From Candidatus Zixiibacteriota bacterium (GTDB taxonomy: Bacteria; Zixibacteria; MSB-5A5; WJJR01; JAJRUJ01), in the NCBI GenBank assembly GCA_020051695.1, contig JAGVQM010000021.1, positions 290,895 through 354,894 on the forward strand: 64,000 nt of DNA, given 5' to 3'. The notes under the pieces were generated by a model. The model did not search any database. It had not been told where the DNA came from and was given only the letters and a program-made list of their open reading frames with translations. Positions 17,860 to 26,836 of this stretch are shown one piece after another. The position numbers and the translations under genes are program-made. Position 1 is the stretch's first letter; each line of letters begins with the position of its first letter.

Positions 17860-18321
17860 ATGCGTGTTTTAAGGGAAGCAGCTTTCGTTTCGGTGATAGC
17901 CGCCCTTGTCTTTTCTGGCGGAGTTGTGACGCTGGATAAAGGCCTGCCCCTGGGGCCGATGATCCTCGGTCTATCGCTGGCACCGCTTTTGGGATTATTG
18001 ATCGGCAGGAAACCGTTTAGGCAAACCATTCCTGATGTAGTGTTTGGCGGCATTGACACGGGTTTGCTGACCATCCCGGCGATGGTGGGAGGGATGCGTT
18101 TTGGAGTTGTGGGCGCTTTGGCAGGCGCTGTCATCGGTGATGCGATCACTGATGCCATAGCCGGGTTCTTTGAGGGCGGCATAGCACGGTGGTTTCGTTC
18201 CAAAGGTATCGAGGAATCACGTGACCCAGTCACGACATCTTTGGGAAAAATGGCGGGCTGCCTGCTGGGGGCCGGATTCGTCCTCACGCTGATCTGGCTG
18301 ATTCAGATCGCGCTTTCTTGA
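17860..18321 (+). CDS. small integral membrane protein, fluoride-operon candidate
   Basis: Protein of 153 residues with four to five hydrophobic segments and several glycine-rich helices (LVFSGGVVTLDKGLPLGP, GGIDTGLLTIPAMVGG, GVVGALAGAVIGDAITDAIAG). It lies 93 bases after the antiporter, on the same strand, with GGAGG before the ATG and no clear terminator between them, so it is probably in the same riboswitch-controlled transcript. It is not CrcB/Fluc: the conserved GGxxGAxxRY and TTFSTF segments of that channel are missing. I do not recognise the family. A role in fluoride or ion handling is inferred only from position. Confidence 0.7.
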   Translation: MRVLREAAFVSVIAALVFSGGVVTLDKGLPLGPMILGLSLAPLLGLLIGRKPFRQTIPDVVFGGIDTGLLTIPAMVGGMRFGVVGALAGAVIGDAITDAIAGFFEGGIARWFRSKGIEESRDPVTTSLGKMAGCLLGAGFVLTLIWLIQIALS

Positions 18322-18365
18322 CGGCATCAACTCATCGCCGGAGACGGCAGGTTCTCGGACGGGGC

Positions 18366-18434
18366 GGCCTCCCTGTGTTGCGCGCGGGACATTTGACCAA
18401 ATCAAAATACAATGGCTCCCCTTGCGGAGGGCTT
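18366..18434. repeat. degenerate copy of a dispersed intergenic repeat
   Basis: The segment GCGCGCGGGACATTTGACCA, then AATCAAAATACAATGG and CTCCCCTTGCGGAGGGCTT, is a diverged copy of the sequence at 26024-26092 and 28523-28591 (GCGCGGGACATTCCAACCAA with a GC-rich hairpin ending GGGCTT). In the tRNA-Asp copy this hairpin is the tRNA's terminator. Here it lies between convergent genes and may serve as a terminator for 17860-18321. Confidence 0.55.
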
Positions 18435-18484
18435 TTCAGGCAAGGAGCGCCGGTCTCATTCTCCCCAGGCTGTTGTCAATCGTA

Positions 18485-20299
18485 TTAGAACACGCCAAAA
18501 TAGAACAATAACGGCAGCAACAAGCCGGCGATCAGGGCCTCGCCACCGATGAACCCCGAAGCCACCGTCACATAATGCCGTTCGTATGATTCCCGCGCCG
18601 CCTTCATCCAAATCCAGCCGAGGATCGAACCCAACGCAATCGGCAGGTTAAGCGTGCCGGGGAGAATCAGTGCAAAACCGAACCCGGCGGCGCTCGGCAG
18701 CCATTGCCAGTTGAGCTTCGCTTTGGCCAGAGAGACAACTACGCCGGTAACGGCCGCGATCACGGTCCACCACAACGCCCCCGGCGGAAAAGCCGAGATC
18801 CCCTTGGACATCAGCACGGCCATGTTGGCGAGCTTGAGCCCGGTGGGCGCGGCGAGGCCGTCACCACCGAGGCCGTACCGCGCGATGAGCAGCGGATACA
18901 TGATCGCCACCGCCGCGGCGCCGATCGGCACTGCCCAAAACTGCACCCAGGTGAGCACGCGCGGTGTTGAACCGACCAATTTGCCGGTCTTGAACACCTG
19001 CATCAGCCCTTCGCCCTGTGAGTTGATATTGCCCGCCATCCCGGCCGCGACAAGATTGTGGCTGATCGACGGCGAGAAGGCGCGGAAGATGGCTTGAAGT
19101 GTATTGGCCATGAGCGACACCGGACCGTTGTTGGTTTCGCCAAGCACGCGCACACCGACGAGAATAAGCGGGAACCCGGCAACCACCGAGGCAATTGTCT
19201 GCCACCAGGGCATCTGGAAATGGACTTGTTGGACGAAAGCCATGAGGATGGTCAGCAGCGAGGTCATGATGATGATCGTGCGCAGCGAGACATCAGTTCG
19301 CTCGTGCCCCGGCGCTTTGGCCGCACGGAGTTCTTTGAACATCGTGACAATTGAACGCCACTTGAGCGCCACCGCGGTCATCGCGGCGAAAATCATTAAT
19401 GCGGTCGCCGGCCACATGAACCAGAGCATGATGATCGCAAAGTGCGAACTGCTGAGGTAGTTGGCCATGAGGCCGCCGTGTTGATATAGAAACTCGCGCT
19501 GAACATCGGAGAGTTGCGCGACATTCATAAGTTCCTGTACTTGCGGCCAGTACTGTGGGGCGACCGAGTTCTGCACGATAAACATGCCTGCCTTTTCCAC
19601 GACCATCGGCGAGAAGATCCAGACGACAACCGTGCCCAGAAGCATCGAAAGTCCCACGTTCAGCCCGATCAGCATGCCGGTGCCGATATTGAGCACCCCC
19701 CACTCAAATCCGATCCGGTAGCGCATCGACAGTCCGAGAATGCCGATCCATTCGAGACCGTCGCGGATGAAAGCAATCACCATGCCGATCACTGCGCTGA
19801 TGCCCAGCGTGGTAAACCGCTCGCCCGCCGCCTTCCCCTGATCGAGGACGTTGATTGTCTCGGCCGCCGCGACACCATCGGCGAAGATCATTTCCGGGTC
19901 ATCAACGAAATATTTGCGGAACATCGCCGACATGAACACGCCGATCGCGCCGGAACAAAAAAGCCAGGTGAACATCTGGAAGGGGGTAATGGTCAGGTGG
20001 ACATCAACCGATTCATTCATCGCCAGATACCCGAATGCCGCCGCCACCACGCACATAAAGGCGGTGGAGACAGCCGAGGTGGCCGCCGACTGGATGATAT
20101 TATTCTGGATGGCGTTTTGCCCCATGGTACCGCGGGCAGTGAGCGCCAGGAAAATTGCACCCAAAAAAGCCGCAATCACGCTCATATTCGGTCCCATGCC
20201 CAGTTTAAGCACGATGTACGGGTAGGCCATGGAGACGATCATCGACACGAGGATGGCGCCGGTGACGGATTGCCAGGTGATTTCGGGTCTTTGCGACAT
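18485..20299 (-). CDS. OPT-family oligopeptide/metal-chelate transporter
   Basis: Integral membrane protein of 604 residues with about 14-16 hydrophobic segments, of the OPT (oligopeptide/yellow-stripe) superfamily. Bacterial members import peptides or metal-siderophore complexes by proton symport. The start MSQRPEITWQSVTGAILVSM and the segment LTARGTMGQNAIQNNIIQSAATSAVSTAF match the conserved first third of the family, and HNLVAAGMAGNINSQGEGLMQ fits the middle. ATG 20299 was chosen because GAGAGG lies just before it and because the upstream 32 codons are polar and arginine-rich. It stands alone, converging on the small membrane protein gene. The substrate is not predictable. Confidence 0.85.
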   Translation of the reverse strand: MSQRPEITWQSVTGAILVSMIVSMAYPYIVLKLGMGPNMSVIAAFLGAIFLALTARGTMGQNAIQNNIIQSAATSAVSTAFMCVVAAAFGYLAMNESVDVHLTITPFQMFTWLFCSGAIGVFMSAMFRKYFVDDPEMIFADGVAAAETINVLDQGKAAGERFTTLGISAVIGMVIAFIRDGLEWIGILGLSMRYRIGFEWGVLNIGTGMLIGLNVGLSMLLGTVVVWIFSPMVVEKAGMFIVQNSVAPQYWPQVQELMNVAQLSDVQREFLYQHGGLMANYLSSSHFAIIMLWFMWPATALMIFAAMTAVALKWRSIVTMFKELRAAKAPGHERTDVSLRTIIIMTSLLTILMAFVQQVHFQMPWWQTIASVVAGFPLILVGVRVLGETNNGPVSLMANTLQAIFRAFSPSISHNLVAAGMAGNINSQGEGLMQVFKTGKLVGSTPRVLTWVQFWAVPIGAAAVAIMYPLLIARYGLGGDGLAAPTGLKLANMAVLMSKGISAFPPGALWWTVIAAVTGVVVSLAKAKLNWQWLPSAAGFGFALILPGTLNLPIALGSILGWIWMKAARESYERHYVTVASGFIGGEALIAGLLLPLLFYFGVF

Positions 20300-20579
20300 A
20301 CGCACCTCTCTTGTGCTGTGGAACCGACGATTATTTTGCCGGCGCTCAAAGTAGAGCGCGGCGGGGGACGTGTCAAGACCAGAACGCCGTCGCAAACCGA
20401 CGCAAAGTCCGGGCGGTCACCGGCGCCGGGCGGCACAATTGAAACAGTGACGACAACTTGCCGCCCACTTTTTCTTGGCCTCGGCCGGCTTGCCATCTGC
20501 GAGATAACCATATACTTTCGAGCGGCGGATACCGGGTTACATCCGCGCCGATGAAGGCGCCGGACGATGGAGGAAGGTA

Positions 20580-21095
20580 TTGGACATCCAACTGATTACG
20601 ATGACGCCCGCTGAGGCAGAGAGTCTGCTTGAGGACCCGTCGACTTTCACCTTCCGCAGCCTCGAGATTACACCCGGAGCCGTGCCGCCTGACGTCGTTT
20701 TTGCTTCTACCCTGGAGCGATTCCGGTCCGGCGAACTCTGGTTCTGGTGCGCCCCCCGGTTCTTTTTCCTGTCGTCCGAGGACCGGATCATCGGTTCGGG
20801 CTGTTTCAAGAATTCGCCTCTGGACGGCGCTGTCGAAATCGGCTGCGGCGTTGCCGAATCACACCGGAGGCGGAATTTCGCCACTGAAGGCGTTAAGCTG
20901 CTTGTGGCCGAGGGTTTCTCGAAACCTGAGGTCACCGTCATCACTGCCGAGACGGCTATTTCGAACACCGCCTCACAGCGAGTTCTGGAAAAGGCTGCCT
21001 TCAGCCGCAGCGGCTCCCGGTTCGATCCCGAGGATGGGCGCGTTTTTACCTGGCGGCGGGAGCGGGCTGCCGGATCGCACCGGCGCAAACGCTGA
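20580..21095 (+). CDS. GNAT N-acetyltransferase, RimJ/RimL-like
   Basis: Acetyltransferase of 171 residues. After an N-terminal region typical of the RimJ/RimL group (ESLLEDPSTF), the core has strands around FFLSSEDRIIGSGCFKNSP and EIGCGVAESHRRRNFATEGVKLL, whose RRRNFATE corresponds to the acetyl-CoA-binding R/Q-x-x-G/A motif, followed by VTVITAETAISNTASQRVLEKAAF, the conserved Asn-x-x-Ser of the family. The best start is TTG 20580, with GGAGG seven bases upstream. It may acetylate a ribosomal protein, an amino acid or an antibiotic; nothing nearby decides this. Confidence 0.8.
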   Translation: MDIQLITMTPAEAESLLEDPSTFTFRSLEITPGAVPPDVVFASTLERFRSGELWFWCAPRFFFLSSEDRIIGSGCFKNSPLDGAVEIGCGVAESHRRRNFATEGVKLLVAEGFSKPEVTVITAETAISNTASQRVLEKAAFSRSGSRFDPEDGRVFTWRRERAAGSHRRKR

Positions 21096-21274
21096 GAGGA
21101 ATAATAGACAGCACCAGTAAATGGCGGCCCCGATATGACTCTTCCCCGACTTTTCTCGAGTTTAAGTTTCGGACAGATTTGTTTACAAGACACGCGGGGG
21201 TAAGAGGTTGCGAGTAATTGCGCTCGTTTGATTGAATATCAGAAATGATTGCGATGTGAGGTCCTGAAAAAAAA

Positions 21275-23206
21275 TTGGCCGCCCCATGGACAAGACGGCC
21301 CCTGCCCACCGGAAAGAAGTCAGTAGCCGGATCAAACCAAAGTGCATATAATTCAGCAGGGAAGAAACGATTTGCGGAGGGAAGCGGTACGAAGCTGCCA
21401 TCTATCGCACAGATCGGGGCGGAGTATGAGCGGACATTGCGGCGTTTTCCGTTGGTGCTGACCTGCGCCATGCTCGGGACCATTGCGGCCATCGTTCTCG
21501 TCGAACGTGAAGGTTCCCCTGAGCCATCAATTCTCTACAATATTCTGCTTGCAACAATTCTGGCCCTGCCCTTGCTGACCGCATTCAAGCTGGCGTCTGA
21601 AAGAGGGGGGGCAAGCGCGAACCGTACCTGGATTGTTCAGTCATGCGGCGCCGTTCTGCTCGTGGTGTACGCCATTACCGTTCCGCCCGATCTGCCACGC
21701 GCCCCGCTGTTTCATCTTTTTCGTTTCTTAGCTTTTGGGGCAGGGTGTTGCCTGTTGCTGTCATTCCTGCCGTTCAAGCATAAGGGACACGTCAACGGTT
21801 TCTGGCATTTCAACAGAATCATCCTATTTCGCATCATGCTCGCGGGAGCGTTCGCCATGGTGCTGTTTTCCGGCCTGGCACTGGCGCTGGCCGCGCTCGA
21901 TAATCTTTTCGGCATGGAGATACCGCCGGAACGGTATTTCGATCTCTGGATATTGATCATCGGGCTTTTCGTCATCCCCTTCATTTTGGCCGGAATACCG
22001 GAGGACTTGACCGCTCTCGACGCCATAAGCGATTACCCCCGACCGCTGAAGGTGTTGGGGCAATACGTTCTCCCTCCTCTCGTGCTGGTTTATTTCGTGA
22101 TTCTGTACGCCTACATCGCCAAAATCATCATTACCTGGAGCTGGCCACAGGGATGGGTCGGGCGGCTTATTCTTGGATTTTCAGCGACCGGCATTCTCGC
22201 TCTGTTTGTGCTCGATCCGCTGCGCGAGAAGATGGAAACCCTCTGGATCAAGCGGGTGGCGCGCTGGTATTACCTGATTCTTCTTCCCCTGATTGTCGTC
22301 TTATTCCTGGCCCTCTGGCGGCGAATCTCCGAGTATGGGCTGACCGAGGACAGATATCTGGGGCTGGCTGTTGGGATCTGGCTGGCTGCAACTTCCGGCT
22401 ATTTCCTGTTCAGCCGCTCAAAAAGCATCAAGTTGATCCCGGCCTCCCTCGGTGTTTTCACGTTGCTGATCTCTGTCGGCCCCTGGGGAATGTTCAGCGT
22501 TTCAGAACAAAGCCAGGTCCGGCGGTTGAAAGAGATGCTGATCGCCGATTCGATCCTGGTGAACCGCATGGTGCAGAAAACGCCATCGCCTGTATCCGAC
22601 GATCACGAAGTCCAGATCAGTGCAATACTTTCCTATTTGCATGAGGTGCACGGCTTTTCCGCAATAGAGCCATGGTTCGCCGAGACTCTCCGCTTGGACA
22701 CTGCCGGCGCCGGAAGTCGATTCAAAGACCCGGCCCATGTCGCCGGACTTCTGGGAGTCGAGTTTAATCTTCACGATGCATTGGAACGGGGCAAATACTT
22801 TTCTGTTTTCATTGATCCCCAAACTCCGATTTCGATCTCCGGGTATGATCATATGGTGCGGGCCGGATATGGCGGCCGGACGGCGAAGGTCAACCCTGCC
22901 AAAGAGCCGATCACCAGCGAAATCAAAACCGCGGCGGACTCCGTGGTCGTGGAATTCGTCACCGACAGTGTCCTTTTCGATTCTATGGTGATTCCACTTC
23001 GCCCCTTGATCGACCGGGTCGTCTCGGCGCAGGCAACGGCCCACGGTTTGCCAATACCCGGCGAGAAAGCGATGTTTGAATACGAAACCGCCGGATTCAA
23101 GACTAAGGTAGTGCTGCTTCAAGCGCACTTCCAGCGGCAGGACAGCGCCATCGTGGCAGACTCGTACGATGCCCTGATCTTTTATTCACGAAAAAGTGAG
23201 GACTAA
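21275..23206 (+). CDS. DUF4153 membrane protein
   Basis: Large membrane protein of up to 643 residues. From about residue 50 (YERTLRRFPLVLTCAMLGTI) it has the DUF4153 pattern: some ten to twelve hydrophobic segments, LAALDNLFGMEIPPERYFDLW, a middle GIPEDLTALDAISDYPRPLKVLGQYVLPPLVLVYFVILYAYIAKI and ITWSWPQGWVGRLILGFSA, then about 200 soluble residues at the C-terminus. The function of this family is not established. The start is uncertain: the frame opens at TTG 21275, but GCGGAGG near 21376 could serve a start around 21390. The upstream gap 21096-21274 contains a diverged copy of the sequence near 26670. Confidence 0.75.
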   Translation: MAAPWTRRPLPTGKKSVAGSNQSAYNSAGKKRFAEGSGTKLPSIAQIGAEYERTLRRFPLVLTCAMLGTIAAIVLVEREGSPEPSILYNILLATILALPLLTAFKLASERGGASANRTWIVQSCGAVLLVVYAITVPPDLPRAPLFHLFRFLAFGAGCCLLLSFLPFKHKGHVNGFWHFNRIILFRIMLAGAFAMVLFSGLALALAALDNLFGMEIPPERYFDLWILIIGLFVIPFILAGIPEDLTALDAISDYPRPLKVLGQYVLPPLVLVYFVILYAYIAKIIITWSWPQGWVGRLILGFSATGILALFVLDPLREKMETLWIKRVARWYYLILLPLIVVLFLALWRRISEYGLTEDRYLGLAVGIWLAATSGYFLFSRSKSIKLIPASLGVFTLLISVGPWGMFSVSEQSQVRRLKEMLIADSILVNRMVQKTPSPVSDDHEVQISAILSYLHEVHGFSAIEPWFAETLRLDTAGAGSRFKDPAHVAGLLGVEFNLHDALERGKYFSVFIDPQTPISISGYDHMVRAGYGGRTAKVNPAKEPITSEIKTAADSVVVEFVTDSVLFDSMVIPLRPLIDRVVSAQATAHGLPIPGEKAMFEYETAGFKTKVVLLQAHFQRQDSAIVADSYDALIFYSRKSED

Positions 23207-23227
23207 AGCAGGGTGGCCGACCCGCGC

Positions 23228-23358
23228 TCACACGCGGGGCGTGCCAACAAGTTTTTCAATATAGATTTTGCTTTTGCGCGCTTTGATTCGGCGTTCGCGT
23301 TTCATCGCCTCGGTACGAGTCGGGTACTGCTCATGATAAACCAGCTTCCAGAGACACT
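23228..23358 (-). pseudogene. GIY-YIG endonuclease C-terminal remnant, copy 1
   Basis: The minus strand reads CLWKLVYHEQYPTRTEAMKR, then ERRIKARKSKIYIEKLVGT and a stop at 23228-23230, the end of a YhbQ-type GIY-YIG domain protein. The GIY-YIG half is absent. Upstream of it the sequence runs into unrelated bases at about 23359. Confidence 0.75.
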
Positions 23359-23404
23359 ATATTAGGCACAACTCACTGGAAGAAAATAGCATACGAAGGA
23401 TAAC

Positions 23405-24460
23405 CTACCGGGGTTCTTGCTCGTTCGTTGGTTTATGGTTATGCCTGTGATGCAAATCCGGCCAGTGGGGATGGCTGTGAACTACAGGGGTGTGCTCGTG
23501 CGCATGGCTGTGTTGGCCGGCCGGCGCAGGGAAATCATGATCGTGAGCGTGGTGCAGGTCATCGTGACTATGGGAATGGGCGTGAACCAGTTGCTCGTGA
23601 CTGTGCTCATGAGCATGACGATCTCGGAACATCACCACCAAAGCCCCGACCAGGAGAAAGGCCGCAATTATCTGAAACGCTGACAAGCCTTCTCCCAATA
23701 TGAGGACAGACAACAAGACCCCAATGAACGGCGCCGTAGCAAAAAGCGATTGACCGCGCGTCGCGCCCAATTTCTGGGCTGCCGCGATGTACAGAGCAAT
23801 ACTCGCGCCGTAGGCAAACGCGCCAAGTACCAATCCTCCAGCGATAGCTGCCGGTTCGGCCGGGAGCGGCTGAGTCGCGATACCAATTACCAAATTGGTG
23901 CTGCCGGCAAAGATTCCCTTCACGAAGGTGCTGTAAGCCGGGCTGATCCCGTCGATCAGCGCGGTGAAATGATTGTCAAACCCCCAACAGAGACAGGCCA
24001 GCGTAACCAGTGATCCTGCCAGTACACCTGTTGTCCCTTGTTCAACCGTGAGCAGTATTCCAGCCGCAATCGTGCCGGCAATACCGATCCAGCCGAAACG
24101 GCCGAGGTGGTCGTTGAAAATGAGCCGGCCAAGCAGCGCCGTAAATACCAATTCCAGATTCAGCCAGAGTGAAACCGAGGCAGCCGAGGCGAAATTGAGG
24201 CCCATCAACAGAAAGACCGGTCCGGCGATACCGCCCAACAGAGCAGCGCCGATTAAGCGCAACTGGTTCTTTCGGTTCATTCTCCGAATCGACAGTTGCT
24301 GATTCCGGTGAAGTACCAAGGGCATCACACCGACCGCCCCACCCAGATAGAGTAGTCCTGCCAATTGAAAGGCCGAGAGGTCTTTGAGCAGCAGTTTGCT
24401 TAACGGCGTAGCTGTAGCAAACAGAAGTGCCGAAAGAAGTGCCATTAGAATGGCGGCCAT
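23405..24460 (-). CDS. EamA/DMT-family transporter with histidine-rich tail
   Basis: Ten-helix transporter of the drug/metabolite superfamily (351 residues) with two EamA repeats: MALLSALLFATATPLSKLLL and LWLNLELVFTALLGRLIFND in the first, LVTLACLCWGFDNHFTALID and FATAPFIGVLLSVLILGEGL in the second. Unlike ordinary members it ends in about 70 cytoplasmic residues packed with His (HAHEHSHEQLVHAHSHSHDD and onward), a tail that could bind zinc, nickel or cobalt. Metal transport or metal-sensing control is therefore possible but not shown. ATG 24460 fits the first helix; a TTG at 24484 is in frame. The gene is bracketed by two GIY-YIG remnants in direct orientation. Confidence 0.8.
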   Translation of the reverse strand: MAAILMALLSALLFATATPLSKLLLKDLSAFQLAGLLYLGGAVGVMPLVLHRNQQLSIRRMNRKNQLRLIGAALLGGIAGPVFLLMGLNFASAASVSLWLNLELVFTALLGRLIFNDHLGRFGWIGIAGTIAAGILLTVEQGTTGVLAGSLVTLACLCWGFDNHFTALIDGISPAYSTFVKGIFAGSTNLVIGIATQPLPAEPAAIAGGLVLGAFAYGASIALYIAAAQKLGATRGQSLFATAPFIGVLLSVLILGEGLSAFQIIAAFLLVGALVVMFRDRHAHEHSHEQLVHAHSHSHDDLHHAHDHDFPAPAGQHSHAHEHTPVVHSHPHWPDLHHRHNHKPTNEQEPR

Positions 24461-24621
24461 ACAATTGAAAAATAAGCGAATCAAACTCGCCCCGCCAGTT
24501 ATTTACGCCTGCTGAGCCGCACCAAGGCGACCCAGCAGGATTTCTGACTTATTCTCCCGATGCGCTCGCCGCCTTGTGTCCAAACATCAGGTACAGCACC
24601 GGCCGGGTGACCTTCCCTTGC

Positions 24622-24830
24622 TCATGCGCGGGACGTTCCAACAAGTTTTTCAATATAGATTTTGCTTTTGCGGGCTTTAATCTGGCGTTCGCGCTTCATC
24701 GCCTCGGCACGAGTCGGGTACTGCTCATGATGAACCAGCTTCCAGGGACACTTGTTTTTTGTTGAGCGGACCTGGCCGGCATTGTGACGTTTGAGTCGAT
24801 TTTCGAGGCGGTCAAATAGGACAGAGATGG
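24622..24830 (-). pseudogene. GIY-YIG endonuclease C-terminal remnant, copy 2
   Basis: The minus strand reads LFDRLENRLKRHNAGQVRST, then KNKCPWKLVHHEQYPTRAEA and IKARKSKIYIEKLVGTSRA with a stop at 24622-24624. This is the second half of a GIY-YIG domain (RLKRHNAG is the usual mid motif); the first half with GIY and YIG is missing. It shares about 130 nearly identical bases with 23228-23358, so both are relics of one gene that was duplicated around the EamA gene. Confidence 0.78.
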
Positions 24831-24848
24831 CCGGGCTCCCATTAGAGA

Positions 24849-25595
24849 TCAGTACTCTCTTCGAAAGGTGGTGCCGCTCAATATCATCACATATGCCGAA
24901 CTGTCGCGATACGGGTAGCGGTCGATCTTATAGATCTTTCCATAATACGACGGTCTGCCAACGTCAAGAATAGTGTCTCCTATAAAGTGAACGTTGAGTT
25001 CTTCCATTGTGTTGGGTCCTACCATAATCTTCATATCCGGACTACCCAGACTATTATTGAGTATGCGGGCCGTTCCATCGGATTCAATATGAAGTTCAAA
25101 GCCAGAAGCCGATTTCCATTGGCCTACAAACACCTGCTTATCGGTCGGAATAGGTTTCGGCAATCGAACTACAATGAACAGAATCATGAGCAAGACTATC
25201 GCCGCGGACAGGCCCAGTGCAAAGACTCGCCTTAATGTCCGTGGATGCAGGATTGAACACCGTCGCCCCAGGAAAACACCCAGATAGGCAAAGCAGAGGC
25301 ACGCTACTAATCCCCGGAAGGAGGCCTCGAATTGCCCTGCTTCCGCCAAGAAAACAACGGAGAGCCAGAGCGGAAGATTCATCAAGATCCCAATAAATGG
25401 CCATCCTGATGGGAACCTCTTCGAAAGCCAGCCGGCACCAAACAAAAACCACACGCAAGTCGAGATAATAGCGTAGTCGCTGCTCCCCGACCGCGAGCCG
25501 GCTGCGAATAGAACAATCAACCCAAGCACGCCATGGAGGAAAGTCAATATGATTGCCGCTGGTTTGACACCTTCCTTGGGGCTCTTAACTGACAT
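24849..25595 (-). CDS. membrane protein with C-terminal lipocalin-like domain, unknown
   Basis: Protein of 248 residues. The first 150 hold about five hydrophobic segments (AAIILTFLHGVLGLIVLFAA to AAIVLLMILFIVVRL). The remaining 100 form a soluble beta-rich part (FVGQWKSASGFELHIESDGT and onward) that resembles lipocalin-like or META-type small barrels. A good ribosome binding site (AAGGAG) lies four bases before the ATG. Base composition is lower in GC than the flanks. I do not recognise the family, and the neighbourhood (GIY-YIG relics, S41 fragment, repeats) suggests a region of gene turnover. Confidence 0.6.
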   Translation of the reverse strand: MSVKSPKEGVKPAAIILTFLHGVLGLIVLFAAGSRSGSSDYAIISTCVWFLFGAGWLSKRFPSGWPFIGILMNLPLWLSVVFLAEAGQFEASFRGLVACLCFAYLGVFLGRRCSILHPRTLRRVFALGLSAAIVLLMILFIVVRLPKPIPTDKQVFVGQWKSASGFELHIESDGTARILNNSLGSPDMKIMVGPNTMEELNVHFIGDTILDVGRPSYYGKIYKIDRYPYRDSSAYVMILSGTTFRREY

Positions 25596-25990
25596 GTAAC
25601 TCCTTTCTCAATATTTGATTGTCAAACTGCGTTATCGCCGATAAGCGTCATATGTAGAAACATATTCTTTGCCATGCAAACCTCGTCCATGCCGACGGCT
25701 CCGATTTTGGAAATGATCCGGTAGTGCGATACGATCGCGCGCCGGTCAAGGGCACAAACGTTCGGGTCTTATCGTCGGAATCGTTTTCTGATATGGTCAA
25801 CAATATCCCGGTTTTGGCAGTCCTGAGCCCGTCCGTTATTTCTTATTAATATACACGATTTAAATAAATGTCGCAATAAGTTATCAACTGGGCAATACCC
25901 GCCATTGTCTCAGTGAAGAACCAAGAGATTCTCAAGAAGTCGTGGTTACATGGGGCGAGAGAGAAAATGAACATGGAGTGTTTCAGTCCA
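25596..25990. other. gene-free stretch
   Basis: No coding frame with a ribosome binding site or family resemblance is visible on either strand. It contains a short inverted repeat (CATAT..ATATG near 25650) and an AT-rich part at 25840-25880. Confidence 0.4.
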
Positions 25991-26118
25991 TGGCGGGGTT
26001 GATCCCGTTTCTCAAACGGGACGACCTTCCCGCGCTGCGCGCGGGACATTCCAACCAAACCAAAATGAAGAAGCCCCCTTCGCAGAGGGCTTCCCAATAT
26101 GGCGGGGTTGATCCCGTT
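25991..26118. repeat. 109-bp repeat unit bounded by 19-bp direct repeats matching the tRNA-Asp 3' end
   Basis: TGGCGGGGTTGATCCCGTT occurs at 25991-26009 and again at 26100-26118. The first 12 bases equal the 3' end (with CCA) of the tRNA-Asp gene at 28599-28676. Between them lie the small palindrome TCCCGTTTCTCAAACGGGA, a GC-rich hairpin and a terminator-like stem AAGCCCCCTTCGCAGAGGGC. The same unit precedes the tRNA-Asp gene at 28490-28610. Confidence 0.75.
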
Positions 26119-26586
26119 ACCAAGTCGAATTGGGAGGGCACCGGTGTAATCCCCGATATCGCAATAGAGGCCACAAGAGCCAAGGACAGAGCTTATCTGG
26201 AGGCCATCCTCACACTGGAATCGAAGACTACTGACGAGAGGATGAAGCAGCAATTAAGGTGGCTTGTGCCAACCATCGAAGGTCGACTTCATCCGGTGAA
26301 CCTCAACGAAGACCTCATTTCAAGATATGTTGGCAAGTATATCTATCCGGACGGAGAACGGTATTGCAGTGTCACTTGTGAAAACGGGAATTTGTATTAC
26401 ATCAGCAGTGGCGGCAACAAAGACCGGCTACTTCCAATCTCCGAGCACTCTTTCAGATTAGAGAAGGAACACGAAGAGTATGGCGAAATTCGAGTGAAGT
26501 TTATTCCAGATGAACTCGGAAAAATCACGGAAATGCAATGGTTCGACATTTTAGGATTTATGTTCAAGTTCGTCAAGGCGCAATGA
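26104..26586 (+). pseudogene. C-terminal fragment of an S41 (IRBP-type) peptidase
   Basis: About 160 codons reading DPVTKSNWEGTGVIPDIAIE, then AYLEAILTLESKTTDERMK and the C-terminal domain SRYVGKYIYPDGERYCSVTC. This matches the end of S41 tail-specific peptidases (NWEGTGVxPDI is a family mark) and is a relative of the intact gene at 26837-28219. The catalytic half is absent; upstream the frame runs through the 109-bp repeat. The junction falls inside GATCCCGTTACC, which is both repeat and peptidase code, so recombination at the repeat probably removed the front of the gene. Confidence 0.75.
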
Positions 26587-26836
26587 CCTGTCAGCAAACA
26601 CCAAAACAGTCAAGCCCTTTCAATCAGGTGGGTTCTGAAAACAGGTAATGCGCGGCGTTACAGAGACTTACAAAATCAAAGCGGCCCCAATATCACTCTC
26701 CCCAAACTGTCGTGGTGTTCAAGTTCGGCCCGAGATCATATTACGCGAAAATCAGTGGAACTCGCTGCAAAGTAGTTGATTGCAACAAATGAGCTTCTTT
26801 ATTGGTGGATCGTAATCTGGCCGCAATTGATTGCCG

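Noticed and set aside
17860..18321. The small membrane protein as CrcB/Fluc fluoride channel
   Set aside because: The glycine-Arg-Tyr and Thr-Phe-Ser-Thr-Phe motifs of Fluc are absent and the length and helix pattern differ.
25846..26253. Minus-strand frame of 135 codons over the 109-bp repeat
   Set aside because: It runs through repeat and S41 code in the wrong direction and has no recognisable feature.
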